Shown here: piece by piece, positions 1 through 6,332 of the stretch
Position numbering within the stretch: position 1 is the stretch's first letter
Layout: the number at the start of each line of letters is the position of its first letter
DNA from: an uncultured Dorea sp.
GTDB taxonomy: Bacteria > Bacillota > Clostridia > Lachnospirales > Lachnospiraceae
Direction of reading: 5' to 3'
Length of the DNA: 31,275 nucleotides
NCBI GenBank assembly: GCA_910584575.1
Contig: CAJUBG010000043.1
Location: forward strand, 1 to 31,275
Notes under the pieces: model-generated
Database searches by the model: none
Told to the model about the DNA's origin: nothing
Seen by the model: the letters and a program-made list of their open reading frames with translations, nothing else
Position numbers and translations under genes: made by a program

Positions 1-14
1 TGTGAATAAATCAT
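1..14 (-). CDS. 5' end of an unidentified gene running off the window
   Basis: On the minus strand an ATG at 14-12 opens M-I-Y-S and then leaves the window. It is preceded at 22-28 by AAAGGAG with a 7-nt spacer, a very good Shine-Dalgarno site. The A+T-rich 200 bp upstream on that strand would be its leader or promoter region. Only four codons are visible, so nothing can be said about the product. The start call rests on the ribosome binding site alone. Confidence 0.5.
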
Positions 15-134
15 TTTAAAACTCCTTTCAACTATGTATGATTTTTCTGTCGTAAGGCTTGTTATAACTTTAACACCATACTTGTTTATATTTTCTCACA
101 TTATCTAAAATTCGTCAATTATATCTTTTTGATA

Positions 135-192
135 TTTTCATGATTTTCATGATATTTTTTGCTGATATAAACTATGGGAAACTTTTCATGAT
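135..192. repeat. Three copies of a TTTTCATGAT decamer in an A+T-rich leader
   Basis: The 10-mer TTTTCATGAT starts at 135, 144 and 183; the first two copies share one base. They lie upstream of the minus-strand gene that starts at position 14. TCATGA is self-complementary, so each copy contains a short palindrome. They could be regulator sites for that gene or simply low-complexity A+T-rich sequence. The rest of 30-216 shows no gene. Confidence 0.35.
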
Positions 193-216
193 TAACGCCT
201 GTCAACTGAATAGATA

Positions 217-255
217 GAAAAAAATAGAGTAGGGAGGCTTCAACTTTCCCTACTC
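217..255 (-). terminator. Rho-independent terminator, second of a tandem pair after tRNA-Thr
   Basis: A perfect 9-bp stem (arms 227-235 and 247-255, GAGTAGGGA against TCCCTACTC) with an 11-nt loop is followed on the minus strand by a T-rich run at 225-217. This is a textbook intrinsic terminator, about 85 nt downstream of the first terminator behind the tRNA gene. Confidence 0.85.
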
Positions 256-339
256 GCCGCGCGCCGCCTTAGCGACGTATTTCATCCGTATGGGTCTGGG
301 TATACAAAAAATGCCACAGACTCTTAAATTCTGTGACAT
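250..339 (-). other. 29-codon ORF lying between and inside the two terminators
   Basis: An open frame of 29 codons starts ATG at 339-337, inside the first terminator stem, and ends TAG at 252-250, inside the second. It begins MSQNLRVCGI and ends KAARGE. No Shine-Dalgarno site precedes it, so translation is doubtful. The G+C-rich stretch at 252-300 contrasts with its A+T-rich flanks. It may be part of a structured or repeated 3' element rather than a gene. Confidence 0.2.
305..339 (-). terminator. Terminator of tRNA-Thr
   Basis: Arms at 330-339 and 311-320 (ATGTCACAGA against TCTGTGGCAT, one G-U pair) are followed by a T run at 311-305 on the minus strand. It begins 11 nt beyond the 3' end of the tRNA gene. 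Confidence 0.85.
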
Positions 340-350
340 CTTATTCAAAA

Positions 351-423
351 AGCTGGAAATCGGACTTGAACCGACGACCCCTTCATTACGAGTGAAGTGC
401 TCTACCGACTGAGCTATTCCAGC
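351..423 (-). tRNA. tRNA-Thr (anticodon CGU)
   Basis: Read on the minus strand this 73-nt stretch folds into a complete cloverleaf. The 7-bp acceptor stem is GCTGGAA with TTCCAGC. The D arm contains AGTCGGTA. The anticodon loop is CTCGTAA, giving anticodon CGT for the Thr codon ACG. The T arm carries TTCAAGT. The discriminator base is T and CCA is not encoded. A terminator follows directly and a promoter-like TTGCAA-N16-TATAAT precedes it, so it appears to be a single-gene transcription unit. Confidence 0.95.
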
Positions 424-455
424 CTATGGCCTTGTCTTTTACAGCCACGACTATT

Positions 456-483
456 ATTATAGCAACTTTCCCAATTTTTGCAA
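456..483 (-). promoter_or_regulatory. Putative promoter of tRNA-Thr
   Basis: On the minus strand TTGCAA (483-478) is followed after 16 bp by TATAAT (461-456), about 30 bp before the tRNA 5' end. The -10 is consensus and the spacing acceptable. Confidence 0.55.
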
Positions 484-518
484 CAATTTTTTTCAAAAAT
501 TTTCAAAAAAATTGCTGC
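480..518. repeat. A+T-rich inverted repeat between the cupin gene and the tRNA promoter
   Basis: Fourteen-base arms at 480-493 and 505-518 (GCAACAATTTTTTT against AAAAAAATTGCTGC) differ at one position, which becomes a G-U pair in minus-strand RNA. It sits downstream of the cupin gene and overlaps the tRNA -35 element. It may act as a weak terminator for the cupin transcript. The rest of 424-566 contains no other gene. Confidence 0.4.
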
Positions 519-566
519 AAAAATGGATACTCCTCTTTTCAGGCGGGATTTGCCAGGCTCTTGGGG

Positions 567-911
567 CTATTTTTTCAGGATTAACGCCACAAAGGTCAAA
601 TCCTCTGTCCCTGTATTCTTCATGCCGTGCCCGTCGCCGTCTTTACAGAAAAATACGTCGCCTGCCTCTGCCGGAATCGCCTTTCCGTTGTCGTCATACA
701 TTCCCGTTCCACTTAAGATATAGTAGGTCTCCGTCTCTCCATGATGCTCGTGATGGCCAATCTCACAGTTGGACGGTAAAGTGATTTTACTGAACATCCT
801 GCAATACTCTCCCCGTTCTTCTGCGCTAAGCAACGCCTCCCGCACAATGAAGCCAGCACCTCCGTTTACGTGTTCTGCCTTTACAACTTCTCTTTCTCCT
901 GCTTTTGTCAT
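567..911 (-). CDS. Small single-domain cupin protein
   Basis: This 114-residue protein is a one-domain cupin (cupin_2 type). Motif 1 reads GHHEHHGETETYYILSGTG at about 52-70, supplying the two His and the Glu that normally bind metal. Motif 2 reads GDVFFCKDGDGHGMKNTG at about 84-101, supplying the third His. Such stand-alone cupins include sugar isomerases, dioxygenase-like enzymes and ligand-binding proteins, so the substrate cannot be deduced. The gene has its own promoter just after the bceB stop. GGAG lies about 9 nt before the ATG. It is cytoplasmic, with no signal peptide. Confidence 0.85.
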   Translation of the reverse strand: MTKAGEREVVKAEHVNGGAGFIVREALLSAEERGEYCRMFSKITLPSNCEIGHHEHHGETETYYILSGTGMYDDNGKAIPAEAGDVFFCKDGDGHGMKNTGTEDLTFVALILKK

Positions 912-940
912 GTCTGTCCTCTCCTTCTTTTATTGTTTTT

Positions 941-969
941 ATTATACCATGGCCGGGGTGCCTGTACAA
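941..969 (-). promoter_or_regulatory. Promoter of the cupin gene
   Basis: On the minus strand TTGTAC (969-964), a 17-bp spacer and consensus TATAAT (946-941) lie about 30 bp before the cupin start codon, in the short gap after the end of bceB. Confidence 0.65.
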
Positions 970-980
970 CGAATATCTTA

Positions 981-2966
981 CTAATTCACAATCTTATAAT
1001 ACTCTCTCGCCGTCAACGAAAATACAATCCCATAAAACAATGCAAACACAATTACCGTCACAACCGTGCATATGAGGAACAACGGAACATTCGTAAGATT
1101 CAGTACCGCCAGCAGCTTTGTAATCACCCCAAACGCCACTGTAATATGAAGCACCGCCATCACAAGGGGCAGGAAGAATACCATCAACATCTGGCTTCGG
1201 ATAGAATGTCTGACCTCCCGTTTGCTCATCCCTACCTTCTGCATAATCTGATAGCGTTCCCTGTCGTCATACCCTTCGGAAATCTGTTTGTAATACATAA
1301 TCAGCACCGTTGCCATCAGGAACAGGCTTCCAAGGTAAATGCCGATAAACAAAAGCCCTCCATAGAGTAAATAAAATTCTCCCCTGCTAAGCTCTCTGCT
1401 CTCGCAAAATCCACAGTAGACTTCCCCCTCAATTCTCTCCTCCATTGCCTCCATTGCCTTCAGACAGTCTTCTTTATTTCCTTCCAAATCAAAGGTCAAA
1501 CGGTAGTCCATGGTTGACATCTGCTCTATCCAATCCGGCTGCATATCGCTGCCTTCGTAAGTCTTTCTCAGAATCTCCTCAATCTGCCCTGCGTCAGAAA
1601 CGATGATATAATAGCCGTCCACCAGCCTCTGCTCATCCTTCGGCGCAATCTTCATATTCTCAAGCTCACTCGCCACCCGAAAGGTCTGCTCGCCAATCTG
1701 AACCGTATCCTTTCCCCAGTTCTCCCCTACACTGTATACATACGCCTCGTCCGGCCCAAGGCTCCCTTTAGTTCCTTCCATCTGGTTATAATCCTCAAGC
1801 GGTATCATCCATATTTCCACAACGTCATCAGCGCCGTAATTTCCAAACTCCTGCAATGCAAAGCCATTTTCCTGCTTTAACGCCGCCATACCTCCGTCGT
1901 GATAACGAAGCATGGACTTAGGCTTCACTCCTGCATTTGCCAATTCCTCCTCCACAATCCTGTCAAGCGCCTGGTCTGACTCTTTGGTGGACACATTCGT
2001 CTTTGCCTCGAACTCCCTTGGATATCTGGTTTCAAGCACATCCTCCATTCCCACATAGAGAGAGATTGTGGTGGAAACCATCACCAGCACCATGGTACTC
2101 AAGATACAGATATTGGCAAGCCCTACCGCATTTTGCTTCATCCGGTAAATCATCCCCGCAACCGCGCTGAAATGCTTTGTCTGGTAATAAAACTTCTTAT
2201 TCTTGCGAAGCCCCTTAAGAAGGGCGACGCTTCCGGCTGTAAAAAGCGCGTAGGTGCCCAGGATAACGCAGACGACTGCAATAAAAAACGCATTGATTGC
2301 CGCTAAAGGCTGGTCTACCGTCACCGCGATAAAATACCCGATTCCAAGGCTTGCCACCCCGAATACGGTCAGAAGCCGCTTCGTTTTCGGCTCTTTTTCA
2401 CCCTGGCTGCCTCCGTGAAGCAGCTCTACCGGATTAGAAAGCTTTATTTGGAACAGGTTATAAACCAATGTCATAAGAAAAATGACCAGGAAAAAGACCA
2501 GCGTGTACATCAAGGTAACCATCGAAAATTCAAAATCCATGTTGATATTATAATTCAATATCTTTAGCAGAATCAGAAACATCAGTTTGCTGAAGATAAT
2601 CCCGAAAACGATTCCTGCACCGATGCTGACTGCTGCCGTCACCATCGTCTCAACAGTAAGCATCCTGGCAATATGCCGTTTTCCCATGCCAAGGATATTA
2701 TAGACGCCAATTTCCTTCTTTCTTCGCTTAATCAGGAAGCTGTTGGTGTAGAACAGGAAGATTACTGCAAAGATAAAGATTACCGCCCTGGCATAAACCA
2801 GTATCATGTGCAGGCTCGGATGGCTGATGCAGGAATTTCTGGACAGTGCATCCATGATATAGTACATCATCACCGTAAGTATTGCCGTAAGGATGTAGGG
2901 GATGTAGGTCTTTCGGTTGTTTTTAAGATTCGTCAATGCAAGTTTTCCATAAATAGAGCTACTCAA
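981..2966 (-). CDS. bceB: BceB-type ABC transporter permease (FtsX-like)
   Basis: A 661-residue integral membrane permease of the bacitracin/antimicrobial-peptide export family. About ten hydrophobic helices are visible. The N-terminal group contains the family-typical KRRKKEIGVYNILGMGK stretch after helix 2. A large soluble segment of about 200 residues lies between helices 7 and 8, where BceB proteins sense and bind peptide, and three helices close the C terminus. The start is taken as TTG at 2966, with GGGAGG at 2980-2975 and an 8-nt spacer. The upstream in-frame GTG at 2975 overlaps that ribosome site. The gene overlaps the ATPase gene by 8 bp, implying coupled translation. No BceRS-type two-component system lies next to it, so the inducing regulator is unknown. 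Confidence 0.88.
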   Translation of the reverse strand: MSSSIYGKLALTNLKNNRKTYIPYILTAILTVMMYYIMDALSRNSCISHPSLHMILVYARAVIFIFAVIFLFYTNSFLIKRRKKEIGVYNILGMGKRHIARMLTVETMVTAAVSIGAGIVFGIIFSKLMFLILLKILNYNINMDFEFSMVTLMYTLVFFLVIFLMTLVYNLFQIKLSNPVELLHGGSQGEKEPKTKRLLTVFGVASLGIGYFIAVTVDQPLAAINAFFIAVVCVILGTYALFTAGSVALLKGLRKNKKFYYQTKHFSAVAGMIYRMKQNAVGLANICILSTMVLVMVSTTISLYVGMEDVLETRYPREFEAKTNVSTKESDQALDRIVEEELANAGVKPKSMLRYHDGGMAALKQENGFALQEFGNYGADDVVEIWMIPLEDYNQMEGTKGSLGPDEAYVYSVGENWGKDTVQIGEQTFRVASELENMKIAPKDEQRLVDGYYIIVSDAGQIEEILRKTYEGSDMQPDWIEQMSTMDYRLTFDLEGNKEDCLKAMEAMEERIEGEVYCGFCESRELSRGEFYLLYGGLLFIGIYLGSLFLMATVLIMYYKQISEGYDDRERYQIMQKVGMSKREVRHSIRSQMLMVFFLPLVMAVLHITVAFGVITKLLAVLNLTNVPLFLICTVVTVIVFALFYGIVFSLTAREYYKIVN

Positions 2967-3726
2967 CGCCCTCACCTCCCGTAGCCAGTACTGTCAGCGT
3001 ATCAGAAATCTTCTGGTACATCTGTTCATTGGTCAGATTTCCGCGGTATAGCTGGTGAAATACTTCTCCGTCCTTGATGAACAGCACCCGATTAGCAGTG
3101 CTTGCAGCCTTGACGCTGTGGGTAACCATAAGGATGGTCTGGCCGTCCTCATTGATTTCCGTAAAAAGGTTTAAAAGCCCGTCGGCTGCCCTGGAATCCA
3201 ATGCGCCCGTCGGCTCGTCCGCCAGGATTAACTGAGGCTTTGTGATTAACGCCCTGGCAACCGCCGCCCGCTGCTTCTGCCCTCCGGATACTTCGTATGG
3301 ATACTTCTCCAGAAGCTCGTCAATACCGAGCATATGCGCGATTGGCATGAGCTTTGTCTCCATCTCCTCGTACTTCTTTCCGGAAAGTACCAGCGGAAGG
3401 AAGATATTATCCTTGAGAGAAAACGTATCCAGAAGATTAAAGTCCTGAAACACGAACCCAAGATTCTGCCGGCGGAATGCGGCAATCTCTTTTTCCTTCA
3501 CTGTACCCAAGTCCCTGCCCTTCAGGTAGACCTTGCCTCCTGTGGGTCTGTCAAGGGCTGCCAGGATATTTAACAGGGTCGTCTTGCCAGAGCCGGATTC
3601 TCCCATAATCGCTACGTATTCTCTCGGCTCGACGGAGAAATTCACATCACGCAGCGCCTCCACCTGGTTTCCGCCAAATCTGGTCGTATATATTTTCTTT
3701 ACGTTTTTTACTTCTAACAATGCCAT
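2959..3726 (-). CDS. bceA: BceA-type ABC transporter ATP-binding protein
   Basis: This 255-residue ATPase of the MacB/BceA class has all the nucleotide-binding motifs. The Walker A is GESGSGKTT (42-50), the Q-loop Gln is near 94, the signature is VSGGQ (146-150), the Walker B is LILADE (166-171) and the H-loop His is near 203. It would power the adjacent BceB permease, probably removing or sensing cell-wall-active peptides such as bacitracin-like compounds. AAAGGA lies about 12 nt before the ATG. It is the first gene of a two-gene operon with a promoter embedded in an inverted repeat upstream. Confidence 0.92.
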   Translation of the reverse strand: MALLEVKNVKKIYTTRFGGNQVEALRDVNFSVEPREYVAIMGESGSGKTTLLNILAALDRPTGGKVYLKGRDLGTVKEKEIAAFRRQNLGFVFQDFNLLDTFSLKDNIFLPLVLSGKKYEEMETKLMPIAHMLGIDELLEKYPYEVSGGQKQRAAVARALITKPQLILADEPTGALDSRAADGLLNLFTEINEDGQTILMVTHSVKAASTANRVLFIKDGEVFHQLYRGNLTNEQMYQKISDTLTVLATGGEGVE

Positions 3727-3771
3727 AAGATTTCCGTCCTTTCATGTGATGTTTTCTTGATTACAAGTCTT

Positions 3772-3800
3772 ATTATAAAGAAAGAGAAAATGTCTTTCCA
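3772..3800 (-). promoter_or_regulatory. Promoter of the bceAB operon
   Basis: On the minus strand TGGAAA (3800-3795), a 17-bp spacer and perfect TATAAT (3777-3772) precede bceA by about 45 bp. The -35 lies in the loop, and the spacer overlaps the left arm, of a 12-bp perfect inverted repeat. A protein bound there, or the hairpin itself, could therefore affect initiation. Confidence 0.6.
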
Positions 3801-3823
3801 TCGAATTGGGTGACATTTTCTCT
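3781..3823 (-). terminator. Hairpin after the thioesterase gene, overlapping the bceAB promoter
   Basis: Perfect 12-bp arms AGAGAAAATGTC (3783-3794) and GACATTTTCTCT (3812-3823) enclose a 17-nt loop. On the minus strand the stem is followed by TTCTTTATAATAAG, a rather weak U-tract. It begins 29 nt after the thioesterase stop and probably ends that transcript. Because it also spans the bceA -35/-10 region it may double as an operator. TGACA and TGTC half-sites in the arms resemble the inverted core bound by BceR-type regulators, but the spacing is longer. Confidence 0.55.
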
Positions 3824-3851
3824 ATTAAAACTTACATTCCTGTAAGGAATC

Positions 3852-4316
3852 CTACCTCCTATACTCCCGCATCTGCCGCCGAAGAAGCGCCTCCTCCCAC
3901 ACAGCCCTTTCCTCCTCAGTTTCAAGGATTAACCCAGGCACCGGCGCCGGTTTGTCCTTCTCGTCCAATGCCACCATAGTAAAGAACGCCTGATTAATAT
4001 GGCTTCTCCTTCCCTCCAGATCTTCAATATAGGTATCCACCTTCACCTCCATAGAGGTACGGCCCACATAGGTAACCTTTCCCATGATAATAATCACGTC
4101 ATTCTGATACGCCCCTCTCAGAAATCGAAGGTTGTCCACCGACGCTGTGGTAACATTCATATGAGCGTGGCGTTTCGCCGCCAGGGCAGCGACCTCGTCA
4201 ATCCACTGCATCAAAATACCGCCGAACAGCCTGCCAACGGCATTCAGATGGTTGGGACGGACGATATGGACGGTTTCAACTATGGATTCTGATACTTTTC
4301 TGCTCTCTGCACTCAT
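3852..4316 (-). CDS. Hotdog-fold acyl-CoA thioesterase (YkhA/YciA family)
   Basis: This 154-residue protein fits the acyl-CoA thioesterase family that hydrolyses fatty acyl-CoA to free acid and CoA. The signature N-x-x-G-x-L-F-G-G region is at 25-33 and the helix carries the conserved Asp at 40 (LMQWIDEVAALAA). A TTASVDNLRF strand and a KVTYVGRTSMEV strand follow, as in the family. The charged C-terminal tail (EEALLRRQMREYRR) is family-typical. It lies divergent from the truA-like gene across a roughly 110-bp region with TATAAT at 4365-4360. Chain-length preference cannot be read from sequence. Confidence 0.9.
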   Translation of the reverse strand: MSAESRKVSESIVETVHIVRPNHLNAVGRLFGGILMQWIDEVAALAAKRHAHMNVTTASVDNLRFLRGAYQNDVIIIMGKVTYVGRTSMEVKVDTYIEDLEGRRSHINQAFFTMVALDEKDKPAPVPGLILETEEERAVWEEALLRRQMREYRR

Positions 4317-4359
4317 TTCACGGCTCTCCTATCTTGATTCTTTTTTCATAAACCCTTTT

Positions 4360-4384
4360 ATTATAACACAAGATTTGCTATACT
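4360..4384. promoter_or_regulatory. Divergent promoter region between the thioesterase and truA-like genes
   Basis: TATAAT on the minus strand (4365-4360) points toward the thioesterase and TATACT on the plus strand (4379-4384) toward the truA-like gene. Neither has a convincing -35 at 17 bp, so both are tentative. Confidence 0.35.
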
Positions 4385-4438
4385 ATGTTTGATTTATGAC
4401 AAATTAATTACCCGTGTAGAAAGATGAGGTCTCTGAAT

Positions 4439-5215
4439 ATGAGAATACGCAATAAAGTGAAGGAAGTACAGATTTCCCTTAGAAATATTAAACTCACCAT
4501 TGAATACGACGGAAGCCGTTATCAGGGATGGGCGCGCCTTGGAAAAGACGAATCCAACAATACCATATCCAACAAGCTTCTTGAGGTTTTGAAGAAAATG
4601 ACCGGTGAGGAGCAGATAGAGCTTTTCTGCGGATGCCGTACAGAGGTTGGAGTCCACGCCTACGGCCAGGTTGCCAATTTTAAGACCGGCTCCGATATGG
4701 ATATCATGGATATGAAGCATTATCTGAATCGTTATCTTCCCATGGATATCGCCATTGTAAATGTAGAAGAAATGCCTGAGCGTTTCCATTCGCAGCTAAA
4801 CGCCATTTCCAAGACCTATATGTACCGCATGACTGTTGACGACGTTCCTAGCGTATTTGACCGCAAATACACCTATCACTGTTTCAAGATTCCGGACAAG
4901 CAGTTGATGCGCCAGGCTTCTATGCTGCTGGTGGGAACCCATGATTTCAAGAACTTCTCTACCGCAAAGAAAAGCAAGTCCACTGTCCGCAAGCTCTACG
5001 ACATTGAAATTTACAGCGCCGCACAGGAGATGCAGATTATTCTCTATGCAGATGATTTTCTCCACAATATGGCCCGCCTGATTGTCGGGACTCTCCTGGA
5101 TATCGGACACGGCGTGCGCCCCAAGGAGGATATTGAGGATATCTTTGACGGAATCCAGTCGCCAAGCGCGCCCTGTGACCCAAAGGGACTTTATCTTCAG
5201 GAGATTTCTTATTAA
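4439..5215 (+). CDS. truA: TruA-family tRNA pseudouridine synthase with Glu at the catalytic Asp position
   Basis: The family isomerises U38-U40 of tRNA anticodon arms. Conserved features are present: NIKLTIEYDGSRYQGW near the N terminus, CRTEVGVHAYGQV, RFHSQLNAISKTYMYR, HDFKNFSTAKK and FLHNMARLIVGTLLDIG. The usual R-T-D-x-G-V-H nucleophile motif reads R-T-E-V-G-V-H here, codon GAG at 4643-4645, so the catalytic Asp is Glu. The start is set at ATG 4439 because GAGG at 4426-4429 is 9 nt upstream; ATG 4424 would add five residues but lacks a well-placed ribosome site. Length (258 residues) is normal for TruA. It stands alone, away from the usual ribosomal-protein neighbours, and may be a paralogue with altered or no catalysis. 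Confidence 0.85.
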   Translation: MRIRNKVKEVQISLRNIKLTIEYDGSRYQGWARLGKDESNNTISNKLLEVLKKMTGEEQIELFCGCRTEVGVHAYGQVANFKTGSDMDIMDMKHYLNRYLPMDIAIVNVEEMPERFHSQLNAISKTYMYRMTVDDVPSVFDRKYTYHCFKIPDKQLMRQASMLLVGTHDFKNFSTAKKSKSTVRKLYDIEIYSAAQEMQIILYADDFLHNMARLIVGTLLDIGHGVRPKEDIEDIFDGIQSPSAPCDPKGLYLQEISY

Positions 5216-5272
5216 ATATCCTTTTCCTGAAAGGCAGATATTGATTCTATAAACGTTCATCAGGCTCGGTAC

Positions 5273-5307
5273 GGTTATCGCAATATCAAACATCTATTGC
5301 GATAATC
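5273..5307. repeat. Inverted repeat between convergent truA-like and deoR genes
   Basis: Thirteen-base arms (5273-5285 and 5295-5307, GGTTATCGCAATA against TATTGCGATAATC) pair fully with one G-U and a 9-nt loop. There is no U-tract on either strand, so it is not a canonical terminator. It probably protects or ends the 3' ends of the two converging transcripts. Confidence 0.5.
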
Positions 5308-5360
5308 ATACCAATCCTGACATCCTATCCATATTATGAAAACAACGCTTGTCCTATCTT

Positions 5361-6110
5361 TCATCCAACACCGATAATCACCGCGTTTTGTTCTTTTAGC
5401 CTCTCCCTCTCCTTACCGTCAAATTCTTTATCCGTCACAACCCCCGTGTAATCCCCCAGATGATTAATCTTCGTCATAGCCTGCCTCCCGAACTTTGACT
5501 GGTCTACCACCAGATACGACCTCTCGCACTGCATAGGCGTATTACGTTTCAGCCACATCTTCTCATAAGTAGGCGTAGTCACCTCAAACTCCTTATTGAT
5601 GCACGCCGCCCCAAAAAACCCCACGTCAAATTTGAAGTCTGCCAACATCTGCGTGGCATAACGGCCAAACGTGCTTCCGGTTGACTTCTGGATACTGCCC
5701 CCGCAGATAAATAGCTCTGCCTCGCTGCTTTTTAAAAGCTGTGCGATCTCAAGGTCATTCGTAACCACCAGAATACCCCTGACCTCCTTAATCAGCTTCG
5801 CAATCTCATAGGTGGTCGTCCCTGCGTCCAGAAACACCGTATCCCCTTCCGATACCAAGGAGGCGCACACCCTTGCCAGCCTTTTCTTCACGCCCTGATG
5901 GCTAATCTGCTTGTCCGCATAGTCCGTCTCATGTTTCGCCACCGCGCCGCCGTGGCAGCGTTCAATCTTGTCCTCCTCCTTAAGCTTCACAAGATCCCGC
6001 CGGATTGTCATTGAACTGACACCCAATTCCCGCGCCAGAGCGTCCACCTGGACACTCCCGTTTTGCCGGATCATTTCCACAATCATGGCCTGTCTCTCTG
6101 CCGCAAACAT
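5361..6110 (-). CDS. DeoR/GlpR-family transcriptional regulator
   Basis: A 249-residue DeoR-family repressor. The N-terminal winged helix-turn-helix is at about 5-57, with the hallmark VSSMTIRRDLVKL recognition helix and the ERCHGGA wing. The C-terminal DeoRC sensor domain (about 75-235) contains GDTVFLDAGTTTYEIAKLI, the sugar-phosphate-binding loop of the family. GGGAGG lies just upstream of the ATG. It sits downstream of the acid-sugar genes in its own unit, behind the gntP terminator. The likely targets are the TGTTTG-type repeats over the promoter of the second kinase gene, with a phosphorylated pathway intermediate as inducer. Target and ligand are inferences from position. Confidence 0.92.
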   Translation of the reverse strand: MFAAERQAMIVEMIRQNGSVQVDALARELGVSSMTIRRDLVKLKEEDKIERCHGGAVAKHETDYADKQISHQGVKKRLARVCASLVSEGDTVFLDAGTTTYEIAKLIKEVRGILVVTNDLEIAQLLKSSEAELFICGGSIQKSTGSTFGRYATQMLADFKFDVGFFGAACINKEFEVTTPTYEKMWLKRNTPMQCERSYLVVDQSKFGRQAMTKINHLGDYTGVVTDKEFDGKERERLKEQNAVIIGVG

Positions 6111-6152
6111 GTGCTTTTACCTCCCGCCCTGTTTCTGACTAAATAGATACCC

Positions 6153-6181
6153 GTTATATAAAATCTGCCAGTATGTTCTAA
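6153..6181 (-). promoter_or_regulatory. Putative promoter of the deoR-type regulator
   Basis: On the minus strand TTAGAA (6181-6176), a 17-bp spacer and TATAAC (6158-6153) lie about 40 bp before the regulator start. No TGTTTG-type repeat is visible here, so autoregulation is not indicated. Confidence 0.45.
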
Positions 6182-6215
6182 TATCATAACCTTGTTATAC
6201 ATATTTGTCCAGCAT

Positions 6216-6251
6216 AAAAAACCACCGCAAAAGTATTATCTCCTGCGGCGG
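6216..6251 (-). terminator. Terminator of the acid-sugar operon after the GntP-type permease
   Basis: On the minus strand arms CCGCCGCA (6251-6244) and TGCGGTGG (6229-6222) pair with one G-U and are followed by six T (6221-6216). It separates the permease from the deoR-type regulator. Confidence 0.85.
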
Positions 6252-6332
6252 CAGAAATCATCAACGCTTTTCCACCAACAAAACAGGCGGAGAACAGTAT
6301 TACACCATCTTCCGCCAGCCCTATAACCTAAT

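Noticed and set aside
292..299. A third copy of the GGGTATAC block as part of the two-hairpin motif
   Set aside because: The GGAC-N3-GTCC-ACCC half is missing at this position, and GTATAC is a self-complementary hexamer likely to recur by chance.
351..423. tRNA-Thr as an integration site for a mobile element
   Set aside because: No integrase, phage gene or duplicated tRNA 3' end was found in the window.
870..1370. Long plus-strand open frame opposite the cupin gene and bceB (166 codons)
   Set aside because: It is antisense to clearly homologous genes, has low-complexity composition and resembles no known family.
4796..5293. Minus-strand 165-codon frame opposite the truA-like gene
   Set aside because: It is a shadow of truA, whose homology is unambiguous, and it has no recognisable domain.
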